NCBI GenBank assembly: GCA_944392065.1
Contig: CALXVO010000011.1
Coordinates: 1-19,921 of the forward strand
Reading direction: 5' to 3'
DNA length: 19,921 nucleotides
Origin: an uncultured Clostridia bacterium
GTDB lineage: Bacteria > Bacillota > Clostridia > TANB77 > CAG-508
The number at the start of each line of letters is the position of its first letter. The stretch's first letter is position 1. A program made the position numbers and the translations under genes. This document shows, one piece after another, positions 14,031-19,921 of this stretch. Below the pieces are notes generated by a model. It was not told the DNA's origin. It saw nothing but the letters and a program-made list of their open reading frames with translations, and did no database searches.

Positions 14031-15085
14031 AAAAGGATAAACTTTCATTTTTTAAAAAGATTAAAACTAGTATATTTGATTTCGATGGATACCAAGAGTT
14101 AGCGGCAGAAAAAATAAGTAGGACAATAGCATATATTGTTTTACTTATGCTAATTCTAGGAATTATAGTATCCTTTGTATATACATATCAAATTTATCAA
14201 TTAATTGATCAAGCTAAGAATTACATAAATAATGAAATATCGGAAATAATATATGAAAATTATGAAATAACAGTAATACCAAATAATGGAGAAGAAATTA
14301 CTGAAAATGATATAGATAATATAATAACTGCCAAAATAATAATAAATACGCAAACTACTGATCAAGAAAAAATAAATGAAAGCATAGATAAGATTAGGAC
14401 GCAAAATAATGGAATATTATTTTTAAAAGATAGAATAATAATAAAAAATGAACTATCTACAAACTTAATGGAATACTCATATAAAAGTATTTCGGAAGAA
14501 TATAACATAAATAAAATTGATAAAGAAGAACTTATTAATATTTTAACAGGAAAAAATATATATGTATTCTTAATTACATTTTTTGTGGCAATGCTAATAT
14601 ATATATTCATAGTATATATATCAAGTATGCTAATAGATATACTTTTACTTGCAATTTTAGCATATATAGTAACTAGAATTGCTGGACTAAGACTTAAATA
14701 TAGTGCAATTTATAATATAGCTACCTATTCTCTGACTTTACCAATAGTATTAAATATAGCGTACATTGTAGTAAATAGGTTTACAGGATTTACTATAGAG
14801 TATTTTCAAGTTATGTATATTGCTATAGCCTCAATATATATTATAACTGCTATACTAATGATTAAATCTGATGTGATAAAAAAGCAATTCGAATTAAACA
14901 AGATAATCGAGGAACAAGAAAGAGTAAAACAAGAATTAAAAAGACAAGAGGAAGAAAAACGAGAGAAAGAAGAACAAGAGCGTAGAGAAAAAGAGAGAGA
15001 AAAGGAAAGACAGAAAAGAAAACGAGAAGAAAAGAAAAAAGAAAATGGAGAGATTGGTAAAGAACCAGAGGGAGACAATGCATAA
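14027..15085 (+). CDS. DUF1189-family membrane protein with a long charged tail
   Basis: The N-terminus (LSFFKKIKTSIFDFDGYQE) matches the way DUF1189 proteins begin. The function of this family is not known to me. The 352-residue protein has a membrane segment at about 33-56, an extracytoplasmic domain of about 120 residues, then four hydrophobic segments at about 178-198, 200-217, 228-250 and 260-280. Residues 281-352 form a highly charged Glu/Lys/Arg stretch predicted to be a coiled coil in the cytoplasm, which is longer than I would expect for the family. The start codon is GTG, overlapping the cysS stop as GTGA, with AAGGGAG 7 bases upstream. Position between cysS and ftsH suggests co-expression rather than a shared pathway. 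Confidence 0.8.
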   Translation: MKKDKLSFFKKIKTSIFDFDGYQELAAEKISRTIAYIVLLMLILGIIVSFVYTYQIYQLIDQAKNYINNEISEIIYENYEITVIPNNGEEITENDIDNIITAKIIINTQTTDQEKINESIDKIRTQNNGILFLKDRIIIKNELSTNLMEYSYKSISEEYNINKIDKEELINILTGKNIYVFLITFFVAMLIYIFIVYISSMLIDILLLAILAYIVTRIAGLRLKYSAIYNIATYSLTLPIVLNIAYIVVNRFTGFTIEYFQVMYIAIASIYIITAILMIKSDVIKKQFELNKIIEEQERVKQELKRQEEEKREKEEQERREKEREKERQKRKREEKKKENGEIGKEPEGDNA

Positions 15086-15166
15086 AAAGATATACTACCC
15101 TTTTTACATAAGAAAACTAATTATAATACTTGAATTTTATAAAAATAAATTGAAAGGAATAGATAA

Positions 15167-16966
15167 ATGGAAGAAAAGCAGAAAAATAATAAACAAAACA
15201 ATAAAAAGCAATATATTTTGCTTGCGGTTCTTGTGCTACTAATGATTGTACTAGCTATTATGATATATTTTACATCAACTAATAATGAAGAAAAAGATGA
15301 AAAAGAAATTTCATATACGGAATTAATAGATGAAATTAACGAAGGTAATGTGGAAAAAATTGAAATGACAGTTGGAAGTACAACTGTTAAAGTAAAGTTA
15401 CTGGATGAAGAAGAAGAAAAAACAGGCATAATTCCAAGTACACAAGCATTTGTAGAACTTGTTCAACAAAAATATGAAGAAGGAATTAAATTTGAATTTA
15501 TACAAAAACCAACAAATGTATTTGTTTCAATATCAACAACCATATTCTCATTATTACCTACTCTATTATTAGTAGCACTTATTATATTATTCTTCAAAAT
15601 GCAAGGCTTGGGAGATAAGGGAAAAGTTTATGATAGTGAAACTACAAATTCTAAAATAACTTTTGATGATGTTGCAGGATTAGATGAAGAAAAGCATGAA
15701 ATGTTAGAAATAGTAGATTTTCTAAAAAATCCAGAAAGATTTAATAAAATGGGAGCAAAAATTCCAAGAGGAGTACTACTTTGTGGACAACCTGGTACTG
15801 GAAAGACTTTGATTGCAAAAGCAATAGCGGGAGAAGCAAAAGTTCCATTTATTTCAATGAGTGGTTCTGAATTTATAGAAATGTTTGCAGGACTTGGAGC
15901 ATCAAGAGTAAGAAAATTATTTGAAAAAGCTAAAAAAGTATCTCCTTGTATAATATTTATAGATGAAATAGATGCAATTGGTTCAAGGAGAAATAGTAGT
16001 GGAGGAGCAGAATCTGAAAACAACCAAACATTAAATCAATTATTAGTTGAAATGGATGGATTTGACACAGATGAAACTGTAATAGTTCTAGCAGCTACAA
16101 ATAGACCAGAAATGCTAGATAAGGCATTATTAAGACCAGGAAGATTTGATAGAAGAATAACCATAGGACTTCCAGACTTAAGAGGAAGAGAAGCAATTCT
16201 CAAAATTCATGCTAAAGATAAGAAATTTGCAGATGATGTTGACTTAAAAAGTATTGCAGAAGACACTGCTACATTTACAGGAGCAGATTTAGCAAATATC
16301 TTAAATGAAGCGGCAATAATTGCAACCATAAATAATCATGATGCAATAACAAATAAAGATATAGAAGATGCAGTTAAAAAGGTCACAGTAGGATTGGAAA
16401 AACAAAGTAGGGTAATGTCAGATAAAGATAAAAAACTTACAGCATATCATGAAGCAGGACATGCTATAGTAAGTAGTAGGCTCGAAACACAAAAAGGTGT
16501 AAAAGAAGTATCGATTATACCAAGAGGAGTTGCAGGTGGATACACAATGTATAAATCTGATGAAGATAAATACTACATCTCTAAAACAGAAATGGAAGAA
16601 AAACTTGTAGCATTACTTGGAGGAAGAGCTGCCGAAAAAGTAGTGTTAAATGATATATCTACAGGTGCAAGCAATGATATAGAAGTTGCAACAAGTATTG
16701 CAAAAGACATGATAACAAAATACGGAATGAGCGAAACATTAGGACCAATTTCAATAGATACAGAAAAGGATCCATACGAATTGCAAATGCTTGGAGAAAA
16801 ATTTGGAGATGCAATTGGTGCGGAAGTAAAAATATTACTTGATAGTGCATATGCAACTGCACAAAAGTTAATTCGTGAAAATAGAGATAAATTAGATAGA
16901 GTAGCAGGAGTATTACTAGAAAAAGAAGTAATTTCTGCAGACGAATTCCAAGAATTAATAAAATAA
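15167..16966 (+). CDS. ftsH: ATP-dependent membrane zinc metalloprotease FtsH
   Basis: This is a membrane-anchored hexameric protease that unfolds and degrades misassembled membrane proteins and short-lived regulators. The 599 residues contain a membrane segment (15-36), an extracytoplasmic domain, and a second membrane segment (about 126-147). The AAA+ module has Walker A GQPGTGKT (207-214), pore motif MFAGLGASR, Walker B CIIFIDEIDAIG and the second homology region ATNRPEMLDKALLRPGRFD. The protease has H428-E-A-G-H432 and D504 in STGASNDIE as zinc ligands. All catalytic parts are intact, and Walker A has Gln instead of the common first Pro. It ends soon after the protease domain, without the acidic tail seen in some relatives. 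Its ATG follows AAAGGAA by 8 bases. A TATAAT at 15122-15127 could be a separate promoter but lacks a fitting -35 box. Confidence 0.97.
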   Translation: MEEKQKNNKQNNKKQYILLAVLVLLMIVLAIMIYFTSTNNEEKDEKEISYTELIDEINEGNVEKIEMTVGSTTVKVKLLDEEEEKTGIIPSTQAFVELVQQKYEEGIKFEFIQKPTNVFVSISTTIFSLLPTLLLVALIILFFKMQGLGDKGKVYDSETTNSKITFDDVAGLDEEKHEMLEIVDFLKNPERFNKMGAKIPRGVLLCGQPGTGKTLIAKAIAGEAKVPFISMSGSEFIEMFAGLGASRVRKLFEKAKKVSPCIIFIDEIDAIGSRRNSSGGAESENNQTLNQLLVEMDGFDTDETVIVLAATNRPEMLDKALLRPGRFDRRITIGLPDLRGREAILKIHAKDKKFADDVDLKSIAEDTATFTGADLANILNEAAIIATINNHDAITNKDIEDAVKKVTVGLEKQSRVMSDKDKKLTAYHEAGHAIVSSRLETQKGVKEVSIIPRGVAGGYTMYKSDEDKYYISKTEMEEKLVALLGGRAAEKVVLNDISTGASNDIEVATSIAKDMITKYGMSETLGPISIDTEKDPYELQMLGEKFGDAIGAEVKILLDSAYATAQKLIRENRDKLDRVAGVLLEKEVISADEFQELIK

Positions 16967-16972
16967 TTTTAT

Positions 16973-16998
16973 GGGGACATTTTGCAAGATATGTCCTC
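16973..16998 (+). terminator. Weak terminator-like hairpin after ftsH
   Basis: Eight-base arms (16973-16980 and 16991-16998) with one mismatch flank a ten-base loop, seven bases after the ftsH stop, followed by AATTATTCAATTT. The stem is short and the tail is interrupted, so read-through into the next gene is likely. Confidence 0.35.
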
Positions 16999-17010
16999 AA
17001 TTATTCAATT

Positions 17011-17019
17011 TGGTATAAT
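17011..17019 (+). promoter_or_regulatory. Extended -10 promoter candidate for the helix-turn-helix array gene
   Basis: TGGTATAAT forms an extended -10 box. No good -35 box stands 17-18 bases upstream. If used, transcription would start near 17026, leaving a leader of only about 16 bases before the ATG at 17042. Confidence 0.4.
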
Positions 17020-17041
17020 ATATGGAAGGATGATATGGAGT

Positions 17042-18655
17042 ATGAGAACTAATAGATTTGCTCGTGTTGCGGAATTATATAACAGAGGAATAACAGATAA
17101 TAAAGCAATTGCCAAAATAATGAGGATTGCAGAAAAAACAGCCATCCAATATGTGTGCAAGGCAAGAAAGGAAGGACTGATAAAAAAAATAAGCAGGCAA
17201 CAAGAATTTTACAAAAAAATAGTAGATTTATATATAAGCGGAATACAAGATCCAAATGAGATTGCAAAAGAGGTGGGATTAAAACCAGAAGGAGTTGCAA
17301 GATACTTGACAATGGCACGACAAGAAGGAATAATAGGACCAAAGGAAAAACGACATAGGTACAAAGAAGTAATAAGATTATATAATGAAGGAATGAAAGC
17401 AAAAGAAATTGCCACAATAGTGGGGTTAACTGTAGCAACTGTTAAAAAATACCTGCACGAAGCCAAATCAAAAGGCGAAATAAACAGTGAAGTAAGCAAT
17501 TATGAAGAGGTAATAAGACTATATAATGAAGGAATGAAAGCAAAAGAAATTGCGAAAAAACTACATATGAGTGAAAGTACTGTAAATAACTACATAATGA
17601 TGGCGAAAAATGCAGGAAATATACAAGATAAGCCAAGTTTATATAGAAATGTAGTATATTGGCACAATCAAGGAAAAGGAGTAAAAGAGATTGCAGAAAT
17701 TCTAGGGGTGTCTCAAAACAAAATTGAGAAACATTTGTCGAGAGCTAGAAAAGAAGGACAATTAAATGATTCTGAAAGCTATAAAACAGAACAATATAAA
17801 AAAATAGTAGAACTATATAAACAGGGAAAAAATGCAGAAGAGATTTCAGGAATAGTGGGATTGGCACTGGCAACTGTTAGGGCTCATTTGAGTATAGCAA
17901 GAAGAGTAGGGGATATACCAAAGGAAAAATCTAAATATGAAAAAGTAATAGAACTATGGTTACAGGGGTTAAGAGATAGAGATGAAATAGCCAATATTGT
18001 AGGACTGACAAGAAATACGATTAATGCATATTTACGTAGAGCATCAAAAGAAGGAAAAATAATAATAACAGATGATGCTGAAAAACTTGAAAACATAACA
18101 GAGAGCAAGCAATTAACAAATGTAGCATATAGAACAGAGGAATTAGCTAGGAGCGCAAGAATAGAAATTAGTCTAGCAAAGGCAATACTAAATTTGCTAC
18201 CGAAAAAATATCCCACAGAAGTGGCTAATACTCTAAGAATAGAACCAGATGCTGTTTATAATGTTATGGAAAATATGAACAAAACTGAAAGAGCAAAAAT
18301 GAATCGTGAATTTTTAAATAACAATACTGTGTATGGGAAAGTAATAGAATTAGTAGATTCAGGTGTAGAACCAATGGAGGCTATTAAACAAGTAAAATTG
18401 CAAATAAAAGGATTGGATTTAATAGAAATGTTAGATTTTTATTACATATTAGGTGGAGAAAAAGAATGTCAAAAAGTTATAGCAAAGATTATGAAACAGG
18501 AAACACCTGAATTTGTAAGAAAAGTAGCAAAAAATAAGATAGTGGCATTATATGAAGAGTTTGAGGCAAGAAAGAGTTGGGCAAGAAGAAAAAGAGAGGC
18601 CATTAAAGGAAAAGCAAGAAACAATAATAAAACGGATGAAGAACCATCTTTATAG
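17042..18655 (+). CDS. Protein with seven tandem helix-turn-helix units, function unknown
   Basis: I do not recognise this 537-residue protein as a named family. Residues 6-340 are seven repeats starting at F6, Y57, Y107, Y154, Y201, Y252 and Y299 (period 47-51). Each reads roughly Y-x-x-V-I-x-L-Y-x-x-G, then K-E-I-A-x-x-V-G-L-T as a first helix and turn, then a variable T-V-x-x-Y-L recognition-helix stretch, ending A-R-x-x-G-x-I. This looks like the helix-turn-helix of sigma-70 region 4 or LuxR-type regulators, repeated. A weaker related stretch (YGKVIELVDSGVEPMEAI) appears near the C-terminus, which ends in a basic, lysine/arginine-rich tail. No membrane or enzyme motif is seen. The start at 17042 (GGAG close upstream, repeats begin at once) is preferred to a TTG at 16982. 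DNA or RNA binding is inferred. It follows ftsH and converges on the pseudouridine synthase gene. Confidence 0.8.
   Translation: MRTNRFARVAELYNRGITDNKAIAKIMRIAEKTAIQYVCKARKEGLIKKISRQQEFYKKIVDLYISGIQDPNEIAKEVGLKPEGVARYLTMARQEGIIGPKEKRHRYKEVIRLYNEGMKAKEIATIVGLTVATVKKYLHEAKSKGEINSEVSNYEEVIRLYNEGMKAKEIAKKLHMSESTVNNYIMMAKNAGNIQDKPSLYRNVVYWHNQGKGVKEIAEILGVSQNKIEKHLSRARKEGQLNDSESYKTEQYKKIVELYKQGKNAEEISGIVGLALATVRAHLSIARRVGDIPKEKSKYEKVIELWLQGLRDRDEIANIVGLTRNTINAYLRRASKEGKIIITDDAEKLENITESKQLTNVAYRTEELARSARIEISLAKAILNLLPKKYPTEVANTLRIEPDAVYNVMENMNKTERAKMNREFLNNNTVYGKVIELVDSGVEPMEAIKQVKLQIKGLDLIEMLDFYYILGGEKECQKVIAKIMKQETPEFVRKVAKNKIVALYEEFEARKSWARRKREAIKGKARNNNKTDEEPSL
17057..18061 (+). repeat. Seven-unit in-gene repeat array
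   Basis: The repeats of the helix-turn-helix protein lie here, with units of 141-153 bases. Most units have diverged at DNA level, but 17366-17412 (unit 3) and 17507-17553 (unit 4) match at 45 of 47 bases and encode the same peptide EVIRLYNEGMKAKEIA. This points to a recent duplication or to gene conversion. Confidence 0.85.
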
Positions 18656-18678
18656 AGAATTATATTTACAAGTAAAAC

Positions 18679-18711
18679 GCTAGGTGACAGATTTGAATCT
18701 GTCATCCTAGC
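18679..18711. terminator. Terminator between the helix-turn-helix gene and the convergent pseudouridine synthase gene
   Basis: The arms are 15 and 16 bases (18679-18693 and 18696-18711), fully paired except for one bulged base, followed by TTTT on the plus strand. The minus strand also reads an A/T-rich tail (GTTTTAC), so it may serve both converging genes. Confidence 0.8.
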
Positions 18712-18796
18712 TTTTCAGTGTTTTCATTGTATAGAAAGAATCAATTTTTTACTTAATATTTTTATAATTATATGCTGAAAATTTCTGTTAAAGGTT

Positions 18797-19729
18797 TTAA
18801 TAATGAGATGGTGAAAATGTTACTAGCGTTCCATCTAAGTAATTTAAAATCCCAGCATCTGTTTTAAAATTAAATTTTAGTTTATAGCTACAAAGCTGTT
18901 GAGTATTATAACCGAATTTTTTGTTTATCTCATTAATTCCGTATTTACCATCTCCTATTATAGGAAGTCCTATATGAGCCAAATGAGCTCTAATTTGGTG
19001 AGTTTTACCAGTATGAAGTTCCACATCTAAAACGCTGTAATTTCCTTTTTCTTCTAATAGAGTAAAAGAAGTTTCAATCTTTACATAACCCTTTTTCGGT
19101 ACATCCGAGATGTATACCAAGGATTTTTTATTATCCTTAAATAAATAGGCTACAAGAGTTTGAGTAATTCCTTTTCTTAAATTTATTTTACCACAAATCA
19201 TATCACTACCTAAAAGAATGTTTTTATTCTTAAACTGATTCTTTTCTGTCTTATTAGACGTATTATATACCTTAGCCAAATAATGCTTTTCAATCTCTTT
19301 ATTTTTAAACTTATCTAGCAATATATTTAAAGCATCTTCGTTTTTGGCAAATAAAAGTAAACCTGTTGTATTTCTATCTAATCTATGACATGGAGCTATG
19401 TATTTATATTCGTTTTTTAAAATGCTAGTTAATGAATCATTTCCAACAACTTCTATATTGTTTGGTTTATTTACTATCAGAATATTCTCATCTTCATAAA
19501 TTTTCTCTATGTTAATTTTCTTAAATAATAAATCATCAATAATATAAACCGTAATTTCATCATTTGAATGAATAATGGTATCTTCGCTAATTTTTGCATT
19601 GTTAATTCTAATATCTTTTTTTCTAAAAGCTTTATATAATGTGTTTTTTGTAAGGCCATTAAACTTAAAATAAAGAAATTCACTTACTTTTTTATTATCA
19701 AATTTTTTATCAACAATAAGTTTTTGCAT
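18797..19729 (-). CDS. RluA-family 23S rRNA/tRNA pseudouridine synthase
   Basis: This enzyme isomerises uridine to pseudouridine in structured RNA. The 310 residues have an N-terminal S4 RNA-binding domain (about 10-63, with RINNAKISEDT) and the RluA catalytic domain with the motif PCHRLDRNTTG. The aspartate D118 is the nucleophile; the family usually has HRLDxxTSG, so Thr replaces Ser here. The later motif ELHTGKTHQIRAHL is complete. The S4 domain suggests RluC/RluD-like action on 23S rRNA, but target sites cannot be read from sequence. The ATG has AAGGAG 12 bases upstream. It has its own promoter on the minus strand and converges with the helix-turn-helix gene. Codon use is AT-rich like the rest of this half. 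Confidence 0.93.
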   Translation of the reverse strand: MQKLIVDKKFDNKKVSEFLYFKFNGLTKNTLYKAFRKKDIRINNAKISEDTIIHSNDEITVYIIDDLLFKKINIEKIYEDENILIVNKPNNIEVVGNDSLTSILKNEYKYIAPCHRLDRNTTGLLLFAKNEDALNILLDKFKNKEIEKHYLAKVYNTSNKTEKNQFKNKNILLGSDMICGKINLRKGITQTLVAYLFKDNKKSLVYISDVPKKGYVKIETSFTLLEEKGNYSVLDVELHTGKTHQIRAHLAHIGLPIIGDGKYGINEINKKFGYNTQQLCSYKLKFNFKTDAGILNYLDGTLVTFSPSHY

Positions 19730-19780
19730 AAATTTTTAAGGCTCCTTTTTCCTGTATATAACAAGGTTAAGATACCTTAT

Positions 19781-19810
19781 ATTATACACTATAACTTGTG
19801 ATTTTTTCAA
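19781..19810 (-). promoter_or_regulatory. Promoter of the pseudouridine synthase gene
   Basis: On the minus strand there is TTGAAA (plus-strand 19805-19810), 18 bases, then TATAAT (19781-19786). The 38-base element lies 20 bases upstream of the -35 box. Confidence 0.7.
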
Positions 19811-19830
19811 GAGTGAACAATTCGTTACTG

Positions 19831-19868
19831 TTCAGCGTGAATTCGTAGTATACGTCTTAGTAGTATGT
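19831..19868 (-). repeat. 38-base element, copy 2 (upstream of the pseudouridine synthase gene)
   Basis: This is the reverse complement of 9715-9752, with 36 of 38 positions the same. Next to it, TGAACA 19814-19819 and TGTTCA 19829-19834 form a 6-bp hairpin with a nine-base loop, partly inside the element. The hairpin is not kept next to copy 1, which speaks for the 38 bases as the conserved unit. Confidence 0.75.
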
Positions 19869-19921
19869 ATATTTCTCAAATTTTTTTGTACCTTGCTGTC
19901 GCAAACAAATTAGCGACCTTA

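Noticed and set aside
14806..15083. Minus-strand Ser/Phe-rich frames opposite the end of the DUF1189 gene
   Set aside because: They arise from the complement of the Glu/Lys/Arg-rich tail and have no start signal or independent support.
16982..17041. TTG start giving the helix-turn-helix protein 20 more residues
   Set aside because: The extension runs through the ftsH terminator-like hairpin and an extended -10 box, and the repeats begin right after the ATG at 17042.
17057..18061. Possible CRISPR-like or satellite repeat
   Set aside because: The periodicity of 141-153 bases is in frame and reflects protein repeats. There are no short identical repeats with unique spacers.
19898..19917. GTCGC/GCGAC hairpin at the right edge
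   Set aside because: The stem is only five base pairs with a ten-base loop and the window ends four bases later, so neither a terminator nor a gene can be judged.

Overview
The window reads as chromosomal DNA of a low-GC member of the Bacillota, most likely an uncultured gut clostridium. The evidence is AGGAGG-type ribosome binding sites, sigma-A-like promoters, AT-rich codon use in the housekeeping genes, a PASTA-bearing class A penicillin-binding protein, and the DUF1189 and FtsH proteins. The lineage is inferred from style and was not measured. No rRNA, tRNA, CRISPR array, transposase or integrase gene was seen.

Left half (about 1-9,710): NAD metabolism plus a phospho-signalling set, with clearly higher GC than the right half. 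A glutamine-dependent NAD synthetase (nadE, minus strand) diverges from a two-gene operon. That operon encodes a short PRPP-synthetase-like enzyme and a nicotinamide-phosphoribosyltransferase-like enzyme and ends at a strong hairpin terminator. A second unit starts from its own promoter with a long, structured 5' leader. It encodes a nicotinamidase-like cysteine hydrolase and a von Willebrand A protein, then, after a 33-base palindrome, a PP2C-type phosphatase and a Ser/Thr-kinase-like protein with a zinc-ribbon-like segment and a probable beta-propeller tail. The last three resemble the known vWA/PP2C/kinase 'TerY-P' triad. The half therefore couples two nicotinamide-recycling routes (deamidating and non-deamidating) to a triad of stress-signalling type. 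This pairing is the best candidate here for an under-described system. The PRPP-synthetase-like/NAMPT-like pair also has the gene architecture of the phage NAD-rebuilding pathway NARP1, and the NAMPT-like protein has lost the aspartate that recognises nicotinamide in the human enzyme.

Right half (about 9,715-19,870): AT-rich housekeeping genes. In order these are a class A penicillin-binding protein, cysS, a DUF1189 membrane protein overlapping cysS by 4 bases, ftsH, an unusual protein built from seven tandem helix-turn-helix units, and a convergent RluA-family pseudouridine synthase. A 38-base element occurs twice in inverted orientation (36/38 identical), once upstream of the penicillin-binding protein gene and once upstream of the pseudouridine synthase gene. 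In each case it points towards the gene it precedes.

Gene-free stretches: 1-277 holds a GC-rich open-frame fragment and the nadE terminator. 2198-2512 holds divergent promoters and a direct-repeat pair. 4912-5263 holds a terminator, a short hairpin, a promoter and the structured leader. 9632-9883 holds a terminator, one copy of the 38-base element and a weak promoter.
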